A stretch of 64,000 bases of DNA, taken from positions 15,013,010-15,077,009 of the forward strand of contig OX419342.1 in assembly GCA_948470475.1 (NCBI GenBank), read 5' to 3'. Positions 36,011 through 48,413 of this stretch are shown one piece after another. Position 1 is the stretch's first letter; each line of letters starts with the position of its first letter. A program made the translations under genes and the position numbers. The notes under the pieces were generated by a model, which saw only the letters and a program-made list of their open reading frames with translations, was not told where the DNA came from and did not search any database. The stretch is from Galaxea fascicularis. Its lineage: Eukaryota > Cnidaria > Anthozoa > Scleractinia > Euphylliidae.

Positions 36011-36155
36011 TATAGTACATTCAACAAAATTACGAACTTATGCGCCATTGTCATAGAAACTTAATAGGTACTCCTACTCCTATGGAGTACTGTTTGGGAT
36101 TAATTGTACTGCTCTCGACCAATCAGAATTGAGTAATTTTGTTGAGTGTACTATA
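36011..36155. mobile_element. MITE with TATAGTACA ends
   Basis: The inverted ends TATAGTACATTCAACAAAAT and ATTTTGTTGAGTGTACTATA (23 bp with one mismatch) enclose about 100 bp. About 660 bp upstream of the POLK start. Confidence 0.75.
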
Positions 36156-36815
36156 AAGCTTATATAATTTTTAATTTTGTTTTAAATTTTTTCTCTTAGG
36201 GAGTTTTACAATGGGCTAACCTCTTATATTTTGTGTTTTCATTCAAGAGTATGTAAGTATGCATGAATGAAATCGATTGAACGACGAGTTCTCATCGACT
36301 GGTCACGTCCTGAAATGAAATAAGCTTATTATTGCAACCCATGGCTCTTTTGCGTACCATTTGCAGAACTTATGATCATTATATTCTGCGATGACAAAAT
36401 AAAATGCAACAACGAAAGTACTCTTCTAACAGAAACTTGAATGAACTGATCAGAGCCATCGCCACGAGTCTGCATTCCATGAAAGTACCAACATTACGAT
36501 GGAGGTAAATTGTTGTCATATTTTGCACTGATTAATTGCTTTTTGGCGAGGCACACCAAGGCAAAAATCACGCACATTTTTGAGAAAAATAAGTTCCATA
36601 TTGTGATCACTTACCAAAATGATCATGAGGAATAATTTGGCTCTGTGATTGCTGTCTCTTTTTAGCCATTAATGGCACATACACTTAATACGTGGTTTTC
36701 CTTTCTCCAATAAATGCCTGCACCGACAATACCGTAGATTTATGATTACGAACGACCGTCTTATTGGCGGGAAAAGGCATTTTGCCTGGTTACCTGAGCT
36801 TGTTACGGTTCAAAA

Positions 36816-39107
36816 ATGGCGGACCACAGCTTGTGTTACGTGGAGGAAACCTTCGATGATTTAGACGAGGAAGATGAGTGTAACGCTTGGAATGAAATAT
36901 ATAATGCACCGGAAATTAAATGGAGAAGTATTGAGTGTGAAGCCATTCGCAATACCTCGTCAAGAGATACGACAGAAGAAGAGGGGAATTCAAGCGTCAA
37001 GATCGAACAAGATGAAAGGGTTGCAATTGACGAGAGATACGTGGAGAATAAAACGGGAAGCTCAAAGAATCTAACTAGAATGGAACTAAATGATCACAAG
37101 GCAGGAATGGTAGGGCTAGATAAAGAAAAGATAAACCAAATAATATTTGAAGCGAGCAAAGGCTCCAGATTCTACGAGAATGAATTGAAGAAAGAAAAAC
37201 AAGTGGCTGAGAGGATCAGCAAACAAACCGTCTGCCTTAAAAACATTACCGATCAACAGAGACAAGAAGCATTGGAAATCACAGACTCGATCGTAATGGA
37301 ACTGGAAAAAACTCGTGACTTAACCCGTACTTTCGTTCACATCGACATGGATGCATTCTATGCTGCAGTGGAAATCTTAGACAATCCGGAATTGCGTGAC
37401 ATACCCATGGCTGTTGGAAGTAACGCCATGCTGTCTACATCAAACTACCCTGCCAGGCGTTACGGCGTTAGAGCAGCTATGCCTGGGTTCATAGCGAAGA
37501 AGCTGTGTCCCAACCTAGTGATTGTACCGCTTCACTTTGACAAATACAGAGAATGTAGTCGCCAGGTGCAGGAAATCTTAGCTGATTATGACTCAAATTT
37601 TTCAATGGCAAGTTTAGATGAGGCATATTTGGATCTGACGGAGTACCTCAGAGAGAGGGAGAAAAACAAGGAAAAAAGGACGTTCAGAAGGAGAAAATAT
37701 GAGTCGGATTTACGGGCAGGAACGGCAACAGAACAAGACCGTGAATTGATGGCTGGTGAGATTGTGGAATTTGGTAATGACGCCGAAGAAGTTGTGAAGG
37801 AGTTGCGTTTTCGAATTGAACAGAAAACTCGCCTCACAGCAAGTGCTGGAATCGCTCCTAATTTGTTACTTGCAAAGGTCTGCTCAGATCGTAACAAACC
37901 TAACGGACAATTTTTTTTAAGGCCAGTTCGCCAAGTTGTATTGGAGTTCGTACACAAGCTTCCCATCAGGAAAATAAGTGGAATTGGAAGAGTTAGCGAA
38001 CAGATGCTCAAAGCTATCGGAGTTGAGACCTGTAGAGATCTCTACACAAAGCGCGATTTGCTTTATCTCCTGAACTCTCCAATCAGCTTCAGATTCTTAA
38101 TACAAGTCTCACTTGGCCTGGGAAACACCTCAATCGCGAATGACTCGAAAAGGAAGAGCCTTGGAACCGAGACCACGTTTCCAGAGATAAGCAAACCGGA
38201 AGACTTATTCGAAATGTGTGATAAGCTTTGTCAGTCACTGGCAGAAGATATGAAAAAAGAGAAGCTTAAAGGAAAGACCGTCACAATTAAGCTCAAGACT
38301 GTGAACTTTGAAGTAAAATCTCGATCCTTGTCTCCACTCAATCCTGTTTCCACTTACCAAGAAATTGCCTTGGCAGCTAAGGAACTGCTCAAAAATGAAA
38401 TTAGTGCAAGTTTCCCTGATCCACTCAGACTTCGCCTGATGGGTGTACGGTTGTCCAACTTTCAGGAAGACATTTCTGATTCTTCAAAAGAGAGCAAACA
38501 GAACACAATTACAGAGTTTTTGAAACCAAAGAAACCTTCATCCTCTGTAAAAACTCCCATATATTCTGGAACCGCAGGGCTAAACACCGATGAATTTTCC
38601 ACCGATAAACTTCCAAATGGGAAAAACTTAATTAACGAACAGGGTATGGGAGAAGAATCATTGGTTCTTTCCTCAAACGATCAAGAAACCTCATCTTTGT
38701 CCAACTCTTCCCGGTCTGACAAATTTCGATCACATTTGTCATCACAACACGTCGCATCATCAACATCGAAAGAAGTAGAAAACAGTGCTGTAGGTCTGGA
38801 TAATGGTGTACCTTGTGACCCCTCAACCCTGCAGTGTCCTGTATGCGGACAGGAACAAATGATCAAATCAGGTGAAGATGCCATGATTGAACTTAACAAG
38901 CACATAGACCTATGTCTGAACAAGGCAACAATCAGAGAGATTGTGTCAGGGAGTAATTCCAGTCACACTTCAGCTCCCGTGAATGATGTGAGTTACTCTG
39001 ACCTTAGTAAGAGTACTGAAGCACGGAGTTACCGAGGAAAGAGGAAACGGCGACAAACGGGAACAGCGTCAAAGAAAGCGACTCTTCATTCCTTCTGGTC
39101 ACAGTAA
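36816..39107 (+). CDS. POLK: DNA polymerase kappa (Y-family), single exon
   Basis: An uninterrupted 763-codon ORF for the translesion polymerase that extends past damaged bases in the nucleus. The N-clasp is at about 100-140 (GLDKEKINQII, GSRFYENELKKEKQV). Palm motif FVHIDMDAFYAAVE gives metal ligands D177 and D179; STSNYPARRYGVRAAMPGF follows at 208-225. SLDEAYLDLT at 266-275 supplies D268 and E269. LTASAGIAPNLLLAK and the helix-hairpin-helix LPIRKISGIGRVS come next, and the little finger ends near 550. QNTITEFL (562-569) looks like a PCNA-interacting box, and KKATLHSF near the C-terminus like a second. One UBZ4-type zinc finger, CPVC at 674-677 with H696 and C700, binds ubiquitin in relatives; vertebrate POLK has two and about 870 residues. 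The ATG lies in the context CAAAAATGGC. The absence of introns contrasts with its neighbours and with vertebrate POLK. Confidence 0.97.
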   Translation: MADHSLCYVEETFDDLDEEDECNAWNEIYNAPEIKWRSIECEAIRNTSSRDTTEEEGNSSVKIEQDERVAIDERYVENKTGSSKNLTRMELNDHKAGMVGLDKEKINQIIFEASKGSRFYENELKKEKQVAERISKQTVCLKNITDQQRQEALEITDSIVMELEKTRDLTRTFVHIDMDAFYAAVEILDNPELRDIPMAVGSNAMLSTSNYPARRYGVRAAMPGFIAKKLCPNLVIVPLHFDKYRECSRQVQEILADYDSNFSMASLDEAYLDLTEYLREREKNKEKRTFRRRKYESDLRAGTATEQDRELMAGEIVEFGNDAEEVVKELRFRIEQKTRLTASAGIAPNLLLAKVCSDRNKPNGQFFLRPVRQVVLEFVHKLPIRKISGIGRVSEQMLKAIGVETCRDLYTKRDLLYLLNSPISFRFLIQVSLGLGNTSIANDSKRKSLGTETTFPEISKPEDLFEMCDKLCQSLAEDMKKEKLKGKTVTIKLKTVNFEVKSRSLSPLNPVSTYQEIALAAKELLKNEISASFPDPLRLRLMGVRLSNFQEDISDSSKESKQNTITEFLKPKKPSSSVKTPIYSGTAGLNTDEFSTDKLPNGKNLINEQGMGEESLVLSSNDQETSSLSNSSRSDKFRSHLSSQHVASSTSKEVENSAVGLDNGVPCDPSTLQCPVCGQEQMIKSGEDAMIELNKHIDLCLNKATIREIVSGSNSSHTSAPVNDVSYSDLSKSTEARSYRGKRKRRQTGTASKKATLHSFWSQ

Positions 39108-40078
39108 CAAAATCCTGTTTGGCGTTTTAATTGGAGCGACAAGTCTGATGTCTAATCTTTTTCGTGCCGCAAAAAACAAAAGAGCTGAAAAAGAAACCCA
39201 GAAAACTTTAATCTTCCTTGGCAAAAATTAACTACCTGTGATGAAGAAATAGTTGCTGTGAACTAAATGAAGACAGAGTGGACCTATTTCATTGGCTGTG
39301 GTCAGGGGAAATACATAGTACAGAGACTTTTGCCAGGTATTTCCTGACAGAACAGTAGCTGCATTTGTAGCCCGCCAGCAAGCCCTCGTTTTGTGGTCCC
39401 CGGAAATTTATTGGAAAACTTGCTCTCTGGCTAATCTGATGTTTTAAGAAAAATACAAAGAAACACTGGCCACTAGCCGTTTAACCTCGAAATCACGTAA
39501 AATTAACCTTTTAGGATGTCCAGATGTAATGCTGAAAGTAGTTTATTCCCTGCAATTCTCTAACAAAATGAACTTTGGTTTTCGTACATCTGTAGGCTTG
39601 GAACCACATCAGTATTACACTTAGTGAGTGAGACGTGTGACTGTTATACAACAGCAGCTTTGCTTACGCGAAACTGGCTTTAAATCGAGTATTATTTAAA
39701 TGAAAACCAAAAGAAAGTCAAGAACCGAACTTTAACTTTAACTTAACGTTTCTTTAACTTTGTTACTTAATAAAATTTAACAACGCATTTCCTTCTCGGT
39801 CCTTGCTTTTCAAAACTAGCACTCATATTTCTGACGCACGCGGCACACAGAAATGACGTCAAAGAACTACGGGATGCGAAAAGTTCGGAAGTCGTGATTT
39901 CTAGAACAATTCTTAAGCTTTAGCTTTCTTGAGCACTCCTTTAACTCCTTTAACTTTAGAAATGTAAATTTTACGAAAAAGGACAATTTTAAAGTTTGCC
40001 GGAAAACATCTTTCGACAGAACTTCTAACATCTTCATTAAGTTTTGACCTGTGGACTGATGACGTCTACCATGGACAA
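39108..40078. other. POLK 3' flank
   Basis: No gene seen. AATAAA at 39769-39774 is the clearest polyadenylation signal after POLK, 660 bp past the stop. I see no poly-A tract or target-site duplication close to the POLK stop. Confidence 0.4.
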
Positions 40079-40305
40079 AAGGTCGGGACACACTAGGTGA
40101 CAAGTCGCTGCAACAAATCGCCTTCGTGTAAAACATGGTGAATTTTTGTGAAAATAATTGTCGCTGCGATCAGCTGCATGAATTCAAACCAGTTTGAATT
40201 CGCGAGACTAATCGCAGAGACAAAAATAGCGAAAGCAGCGTTGTCACGACTTGTTTTGCAGAGAGTACACACGGAGCGACTTGTCGCCTAGTGTGTCCCG
40301 ACCTT
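40079..40305. mobile_element. 227 bp MITE with 28-29 bp ends
   Basis: AAGGTCGGGACACACTAGGT...GACAAGTCGC and its complement GCGACTTGTCGCC...GTGTCCCGACCTT are near-perfect inverted ends. The interior has no ORF. It lies between POLK and the potassium-channel gene. Confidence 0.85.
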
Positions 40306-41132
40306 AAAAATATTCCTGTTTCAGAACAAATGAAGACGAACTTTTTTCCTTTAAAAAATAAAAACACGCAAGTGAAGGGAAAAAAACAGAGAGGGCACTC
40401 TTAACTGGCACAAATTTTCCTCTTTAACCTTTGTTGTTTAGCGTAGATAAAAAATCCGGTGAACGTGACTTTTTTCTTTATCCCTCGCTCTCTGTTATTT
40501 TTCCCAGTGATATTATGAATACATTTTCAAGCGATTTTGTTTTAGAGCCTTGTATATTGACGCATTGTGCTACTCTCAAATATCAATGCACATGGCCCCT
40601 CAGTACCCGCCACACCCGTACAACTGCGCTTATTGAGCCGTATCACTCTATCCACCACTTAACATGCAAATAAATCCTATATATTTGCATAGACGCTCAT
40701 GCCACGAACAACTGAAATGAAGATGTTTAAGATCGTTCGCTTGGTTTTTTAACATCCCTGTGTTTGCTTCACATGTAGCTCAAAGAGTTCTTCAGTGGCA
40801 TAACAAATCAGTACGGCATCAGTCCGTATATCAGACGACTGAGTCTTCTTAAGCATCTCTTACGGTATTTAAATACTGAGAGTTTCGAAATACATTGTTA
40901 TGCTGATTTATTTGCCTGATTAACAATGAAAATTAATTAGACATCGCTCAGTGACACAAAAATCTCCAAAGCGATAGAAAGCACTGACAGCCGTTTACAG
41001 ACCGAATGTAACAGCCTAAATATAGGTGTGATCGGATAAAACGACTTCAGGTACTGATCAACTAGAAATCGACGCTGGAGGAATCCAGTCTCCATTGATG
41101 AACTGAAATCCGTTTTGTGATTATATTCCCGC
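40306..41132. other. Probable channel-gene promoter and 5' UTR
   Basis: No exon or clear TATA box that I can support. The TWIK-like ATG follows at 41133. Confidence 0.3.
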
Positions 41133-44100
41133 ATGGAACGTGCAACTATTCGACTAATAGCACTGGTGATTGTTTATATATTCTACCTTTCTGTGGGAGC
41201 CGCCATTTTCTCGTCGATCGAAGGACCTTACGAGCAAAGAATTTTGTCAGATCTACGGAAGAAGCGAGACGAGTTTGTACAGAAGCACCCGTGTGTCACT
41301 GATGAAGAACTAGAGAATTTTGTCAAACATGTTGTGGCAGCCCAAAATATGGGGATCCAACCTCTTGGTAATGTGAGCGACAAGAGAAGTTGGGGATTTG
41401 GAAGTTCCTTCTTCTTCGCAGGCACTGTTGTAACTACTATAGGTGAGGACAAATTACTTAACAGGTGACCACCTGGTCAGTTACTACCTACCCGTAATTA
41501 CCAGTTACTTTAAGAAACCCGCTTTAAAAAATTTCCAACTACATTTCTTGAACCGTGATCTGTTTCTTCACGTAGATTTCGACATAGCCGGGCAATTCAG
41601 TTATTATTTTATCCACGTTTTGGTGATTGGCAGTTAACATGTTAAGTCAAGGAAGGTGAGACATATCAAACCGATTCGTTGAGTTCTCCGAATAACAGCG
41701 CTCGAAATTCGTTAACGAATCTCTGGATACTGTTGACAAGTTGACGAGTCTCCTTACCCACGTGGGACTCAAGACATGTGCCATCGAAAATTCCTTCGAA
41801 TCACAAGCCGTTTTATACATGTATTATCAAACGATTTCTATATTTTTTTGTTCATCACATCGACGCCAGATTTATCTCATTTAATTTTATTGCTAAGAAG
41901 GAAATGTTGTAGTTGAGCCAATATTTACAATTGATGTCATGGATTCGTTTTTTCTTGTGAAACATCTCGCATCTGATTATCAACAAATGAAAATAACAAT
42001 TTCGATTACTTCCAAACATTTCAAAATGTGCTTTTTAGTCGTATGCTTTGATGAAACCGAAACTTCTTTCGTGTTCTGAATGTGAGTCCATCTGTAAATC
42101 ACATGACACGAAATATCTCACATCTGCCCACACCAAATAAACTCACATGCCCCCTACCCACAACGGCTTCACTTGCGTCTATTTTATCTCTTACTCCGCA
42201 AAAACTGGTCTCTTCCACACGACACTTTTGTTCGCTTCGTCACCGCAGGACAAGAAAGAAAACCAACTGAGAGATAGGTCAACCTGTCGCTTTCAGATTC
42301 TGTAGATTCAGTTAGGTCTTCTATATCCGAAGAGACGGTGTAATTTAAATTTCATTGAAGTCCACTACAGCATTTTAATTGCAATATTAATTTAATTCTC
42401 CAGTTTAATCCCTCAATTACGATCAAGAGGGAACAAAAACTTACTGTGATATCAGTCAACGCACTACCATGCAACTGAATTACGAACGTGGTTCTAATAT
42501 GACCGTGATATTTGTGGCCATGTCTGCTGAGCTAAGTTTTGACTACCAGCTGAGAAAAGTGCACGGAATGATATAGGAAAATACTAAATCAGTAAATCAT
42601 GACGTGTTAGCGTTTCTGAAATAAGAGAAATTTCTAGTTTGTAGAAGGGCATAGCAGCCTCTCCGCATTAAGTCGCAAAATCTCTCTTAAAAAATGCCAC
42701 ATTTCTCACTTTTAGGGCAACATGAATTGAAAACATTCAAAACTACGGACAAAATGGTCAACATTGAACATGAGTTATTTGCGAGAGTGAAGTCTGAGTC
42801 CTTAATAACTGCAGAAAGAAAACAACGTAATGAAGATGCACAATACCGAGACACAACAAAGTTATGCATATTTTCTGGGTTTTGATCGTTTTAATGCCAT
42901 TTGATCCATTTTGGGTATTTCGTTAATGCGAAAGCGATTTAAAAGCACAGTCTCCCACACGGACAGGGTATGGTATGTTCACTCTTTCTAGATGTGTACG
43001 CGAGGGTTCGAGGAAACGACCACCGAAGACGGGAGTCATACTCCATCGGGAAAGTTTGAAATGTTTGTCCTCTGAAATGCGATTTCTAGCCTTTTGAGGG
43101 TTAAACTGTTTAGTTTAAAATTGACTTAAATTCAATTCGACCTTTGCGTCTGAAAGAAATAATGTGCGAAAAAGATCGACAGGTGTCGTTGCCCACTCGA
43201 GATTATAGGGAGTTTATGAAGTTCTCGTTTTTGTAACTCTTTCGCGATCATTAAAATCTGTTTAACTTGGAAAATACTGGCGAACTCTCCAGGAACTAAG
43301 GTACTATGAACGACGTCAAAGTAAAGAAAAAGAAAGAAAATTTTGCCATTATATGCTCACATTCTTGAGAAAACTTAAAAATAGGTCATTTCACGTTGTT
43401 GTTTTGCAGAGGACGGTAAGGAAATGTACAAAACAGTAAAACGCATGCACGTGGAGAGCGATTATTTTTGCTCATATATTAAGCTCATCGTTCCCACGGA
43501 GGAAGCGGGGGGGGGGGGAGGTCTAAATACACCACATTGACAAGACCCCTGTTAAAAGTTCACATTTTCAGTATATCTGGGGGCAAGCGAGGGTGCTACC
43601 GAAAAGTCATACAAAATAGGATAATTATTTTCCTAATAGATCAATAAATATCATAGTTTTCTGATAATACAGAGCAGTTCTTGTGAGTTTGATGGATCAT
43701 ACATTTGATGCTCATAGCATTCACTTGATATTCCTTTCTTGTAGGTTATGGGAACGTTGCTCCTCTGTCTGACGGTGGGAAGGTGTTTTGTATGGTGTTT
43801 GCAGTATTTGGCATTCCAATGACCGCTATAATGCTAACAGCGTTAGTAGAACGTCTCCTACAGGTTACAGACTTCCTGGAAAAGTTCATGTGTAGCACGT
43901 GCACTGTGCGCGGAATCCCGCCTGCTTATTTGCGCTTTCTACACCTGTCAATCATTATGTGCGGCGCGGTCGTTCTCGTCATCATAATTCCTGCCATTTT
44001 CTTCATGTTCCTTGAAGACTGGAGTTACTTTGAAGCGCTTTATTTTTGCTTCATTTCTCTGACAACCATAGGTCTTGGGGACTTTGTTCCAGGTGACGAT

Positions 44101-44412
44101 CCTAAATGGCGCAAGAGTGAGTATCGCCCCCTCTATAAAGTATGCTGCGTGTTTTTCTTTATCACTGGACTCACATTCTTACTTTTGATTCTGGAACTCT
44201 GCGCCAAAGTCCCGGATGACCATCCCGGCATGCTTTTCTCGTGCCACAAACCTTTTATCCAGGAAGAAGAAGAGTCTTTCTCATCTGGAACTAGATTACG
44301 TCCAAGGTATTCTGTGTCGAGCAGGGAAAACAGTTCATCCTCCCCAGACAATGGGAGACCTTCGAGAAATTCATATGAACGAATATCATCACGAGATAAT
44401 GAAAGTAGATAA
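41133..44412 (+). CDS. Two-pore-domain K+ channel, TWIK (KCNK1/6)-like
   Basis: Two exons, 41133-41442 and 43745-44412, give 325 residues (human TWIK-1 has 336). The product should be a dimeric background potassium channel of the plasma membrane. Layout: M1 about 7-28, extracellular cap with C54 (HPCV, the position of the TWIK inter-subunit disulfide) and an N-glycosylation site NVSD at 80. Pore 1 filter is TTIGYGN at 101-107, M2 about 114-142, M3 about 170-193, pore 2 filter TTIGLGD at 210-216, M4 about 232-258, then a Ser/Arg-rich cytoplasmic tail. VGAAIFSSIE.PYE, YG.V.PLSDGGK and YFCFISLTTIGLGD.VPG match TWIK best. The 2.3 kb intron splits the first Gly codon of GYG, a position common in K2P genes. 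No gene is seen inside the intron. AATAAA follows at 44694-44699. Confidence 0.93.
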
Positions 44413-44693
44413 CGTGGGCAGAGCATTCCGACTGGGTGATGCTCGATCGGGTTTATAATGAGTTCTATAATTATTTTTCTAAAAAAAAAAATTTAAGAAA
44501 ATCTCGATAAATATTTTGCGATTCGACAAATCATCTGGGAAAGTTTTGGGAGGGGATGCAAAATTCCTATTTATTTCATTAGGGTGATTTTTGTTGTCGA
44601 AAACTGAAATGGTGGAAAAACACGTTACATAACCAGAACGACCAGCTTATGGTTCAAGAACAATGTCGTCATTGATAAGTAAATGGGTGGAGC

Positions 44694-44699
44694 AATAAA
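44694..44699 (+). terminator. Channel-gene polyadenylation signal (AATAAA)
   Basis: AATAAA 282 bp after the stop. A second one lies at 45297-45302. Confidence 0.4.
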
Positions 44700-45599
44700 C
44701 ACAAATGATAACTTTGAACGGAGTTTCCACTGACCTTTTCTAGGTGACTCTTGTATGCGCTGAAAGCTTGTTCTCAAGTTCTCTTGCAGGTACGATTTTG
44801 TTGTTAACTAACAGGGAACGAGTGAAATTGGGGACAAAGCAATCACTCCAAATGTACGGATTTGTCATGTAAACAAAATGATTACGAAGGCCTGCACCTT
44901 GGCATGCTGTTCTCAGGAAACGTCCGCCTGTTGGACAACCTCTGTTTAACTCGGAGTCAAGCTCTGCATGAAATTCTGAAAGTGGCAATTTCGAGATTGC
45001 ATACAACGAACAATTACATTGAAAAGCTCTGGGGAGAGGGAAAGGTACCACTAGTGCTGTTCCAGTACTTCCTCTTACCCCACTCCCCACGGGGACTTGA
45101 ATCCACGCGGGAAATAGGGGCCTTCTTTTACTTCAATCTTCTCCTTGTTACCAAGAAGGCATACTGGAACAGGACCAATTGAGGTACCACTCCAGCCCCT
45201 TCCTTATGCAACGTTTTTTTTTCCCGTCATTTCCGAGATTCCTACGATGTGTGGAAGCTCGAGGAATGATCAAAGCATGTGTTTTTAATTTCACTCAATA
45301 AAATCACGGTTTTCCTTATCGTTTCCTTGGAAAGGGATGGGGTAATGATGCGCTTGGGTGATTAAAATAGGAGACAGAAGTTCATTTAAAACACCCCACC
45401 ATGCTCGCAAAACGTGGTATTTTTGCTTTAAAACCTACTTTGGGTGAGCAGCCAGAGAAGCGTATTAAAGGAAAGGAGTACGGAGAGTGACAACAAACGT
45501 GTCACTTTTACAATTTTTCTGTGGTGAGATAGGACGTCAGCTTGTAAAGGTGCCGAGTGCTGCCGCTATCAGTCCATATTTGATCTCACCCACACCACC

Positions 45600-45880
45600 C
45601 GACCCAAGCAGAACAGACCACTACACCGGGGACAAGTCCTCTACTCTTTTTCGAACAGCGAGAGAGTTCTTAACGAACTCAGAGAATTAAATTGTGAAGA
45701 ATTGTGAGACGGGACCTCCGGTTTATCGTCCTTATCCGAGAAGAAGTCACATTTGCAAAAAGGAAGCACTTTCTCCTCAGTTATTAAAGACCCTGAGTGT
45801 TGGTCCGGCCGGGGCTTAAACCCACGACCTCCCGCACGGTAGTCCGGCATTCTATCAACTGAGCAGAATATCCCCCTTAA
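45600..45880 (-). mobile_element. tRNA-derived SINE
   Basis: The complement has a tRNA-like head (about 45876-45804) with CTGCTCAGTTGATAGAATGCC (A-box-like) and GTGGGTTTAAGCCCC (B-box-like, T-arm). The body continues down to about 45600, with ACTTCTTCTCGGATAAGG and GGAGGTCCCGTCTCAC. The tRNA-like part carries mismatches, so it is not called as a tRNA gene. Confidence 0.75.
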
Positions 45881-46802
45881 TTGGGTGTATAATTGGCGAT
45901 TGCTGGCTGGGACCTCCAACCAAAAGAAATAAAGCTCTAACTTGTAGCCTTGTGAAACCGGTCTCACGGTATGTACATAAGCCTCTGCCAGAAAGCCTGC
46001 CCGCAAGCAACCGATCTGAAATACGGTAGGTCTTGCTTACTGCTGTGGATGGATTACATTATGAAAGGATGGGTTCCGACAGCAAAGTAAAAATCAACCA
46101 TAATAACAACAATAACAAATACCCCACCTCGAGCAGTAAACAGAGAATCGAGTGAACTAAACGGAACCTTAGTCAGTCACATATTTCCAAATAAATTTAT
46201 TAGATCCACAATATAACTTCATTCCTCAGTTTTAATAACTAAATAACATTAAATAGTGACTTCAATAAATACCTAATAAAGCTTTCTTTCATAACGAGTA
46301 TTTTCAAAATAAATAATCTGTTGATTTCTTCCACTTTAGGCATGTTCTAAGTTGACTGTTCAAGCCGTCCTCTTAACTGACACAAGAAGCACACTCGACT
46401 AATTCTGTTATTCTTCGAAATGGGCTTGAAACGCCAATTGAGTACAGCAAGGACATCATTTTTTCCCACCAAATTACACGTACATTTATATGTTAAACTT
46501 GTCTTTTCGTGTGAATATATTGCTTCTCACAGCTTTCCTCCACCAATGAATAACGTTAGTGCGGTTGCTTCAACACAAAATAATCACAACAGTTTTCCAA
46601 CCAATTAAATTTCAACAAAACGTTTCCCTAACAAAACAAAAGAAAGGCTAGGACGCCGGATCTCAAACTACTAGTGCGACCATAATTTCTTTATGAAATC
46701 ACTGGAATTAACTACAATGGTAAGAGATTTCAGTGTTTGTGAGAAGATACAATCTTCTGTTAACTTATATTTAAGAAGGTAACTGTTTCGACCTCAGAAT
46801 CT

Positions 46803-46952
46803 GGCCCTGGTTGTTCAAATGTTGTATAGCGCTATCCACCGGATAAACCAATATCCAGCGGATAAGTAATGGAAAGCTAATTGCACTATCCATTGGATAG
46901 ATATTTATCCGGTGGATAGCGCTATCCAGCTTTTGAACAACCGGGCGCTGGC
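46803..46952. mobile_element. MITE, GGCCC.GGTTGTTCAA family, copy 1
   Basis: Near-palindromic 150 bp element with ends GGCCCTGGTTGTTCAAA and TTTGAACAACCGGGCGCTGGCC. The subterminal TATCCACCGGATAAA / TTTATCCGGTGGATA is also inverted. The second copy is at 57442-57586. Confidence 0.85.
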
Positions 46953-48413
46953 CTATAACCAAACTACTTGACGCTTTCAGATGCTGAATAAACAAGGTTG
47001 TAAGCCATGTACGAACCCCAATTGTGAAGTGAAAAAAGGTGTGTATGTTTCTACTAGTTTAAGTCACAGTTTCGCCTAGAAAGTCTTGAACAGGGCTGAA
47101 AACTTGTGAAAACCACGAGTTAAGAAAACTGACTTCACACAAAATACAGATCTCTGAAATAAGTTAACTTATAGCTCCAAACTCTCCACGTGAAAGCAAA
47201 AACAGACAGAGAAATAAGCCACATAACTTCAACCTTTTGCCGTGTCAATCATTAAGCTATCCGTAGACCTCAGAAACAATGAACTTTGGTTCAGTGCATT
47301 CAAAAGCTAATTTTTTGAGAGTGCTGATGTAACTGGATTTCAAACTTCCTCGATCTTTGTCAGTTGGTGTGATAACCTAAAATGCAAGATCAGTCTGATA
47401 CTTCTGCTTTCTTCCGAGTTCCCCGAATGGGTATCAATAATTCTAGTGATGAATGACGTGATTACTGTAACCATGGTTTCATGATATACTATTCTCTACC
47501 ACCTGTTAATCAATGTGCGTACTTTCCATCATGATTACATACATTGCATGGCTGGCCCTCTACTGAGCATGCAACGAACTTCATCAACAAAAAATGAAGG
47601 TAAGCACAACAGATGATGTTCACCAAAGGGACTGTAGTGTGCAATGAACTAAAAACAAAACTGTTACTGACAGCAGTTGTGTGTCATAGCAAATTATTTC
47701 AGCCTGATCACAGGCTCCTCATTGGGGATTTGGGTGCAACAAAAAGGCAGGGTAATGTTTTTGTTTCTTATGCTCTCTTTGCTTGTCCAATTCCCCACAA
47801 CAGATAACTAGCTTGCTCAAGCAAGACACCTTTACCCTTGAATCTACTGAAGTGAAAAAAAAAATGACTTTTTCGCAGGACAACACCAATCCTGAGTAAG
47901 TTACCTCTGCTGTCGTGTAAACAAGCCCTTCGTGTACCCACTCCCCATAAAACAAATTATTAAAATGAGTCAGAGGAATTGATAAGGAAAGCGTGAGACC
48001 ACAGAAAAAGGCTTGAATCAACACTTACAGTACTGATAATTTAACTGTGACTACTGGGCTATTTTTCACAAAGCTCTCCTTCACAAAGGCTCATCCTACG
48101 ACACAATGCTTTGCCATTAATTTTTCACAATCTCTCCTCCCTAGCATGTATTTCTTGAATGATTGGTTACGGTCAAACAATAACAAAAAGGTTTCTGGCA
48201 TCCTCAGTTTCATTAGCTGTACTGCTACAGGCATTTCAGTGTTTAATGGTTATTTCATTACCATTTAAAGAAAGAATATTAATATTGGTCAACAATGTCT
48301 GTCAGATTATAAATGTTTTGAAATACTTTTTATCTGTCAACCCCTGCAACCAAAGCAGGTCTTTAGCAAATCAGCTTAAAACACCATCTATCTGTGTTAA
48401 TAACCTTGAGAAC

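Larger units (their letters stand above)
44700..48413. other. Intergenic, repeats only
   Basis: No supported gene between the channel and the 3' end of the synaptotagmin-like gene. Contains a SINE (45600-45880) and a MITE (46803-46952). The open frame 44862-45182 has no recognisable motif. Confidence 0.45.

Noticed and set aside
37586..38011. 141-codon frame antisense to POLK
   Set aside because: Shadow of the POLK reading frame; no independent evidence.
44862..45182. 106-codon plus-strand open frame after the channel gene
   Set aside because: No recognisable motif, no promoter or splice evidence, and a broken overlap with antisense frames.
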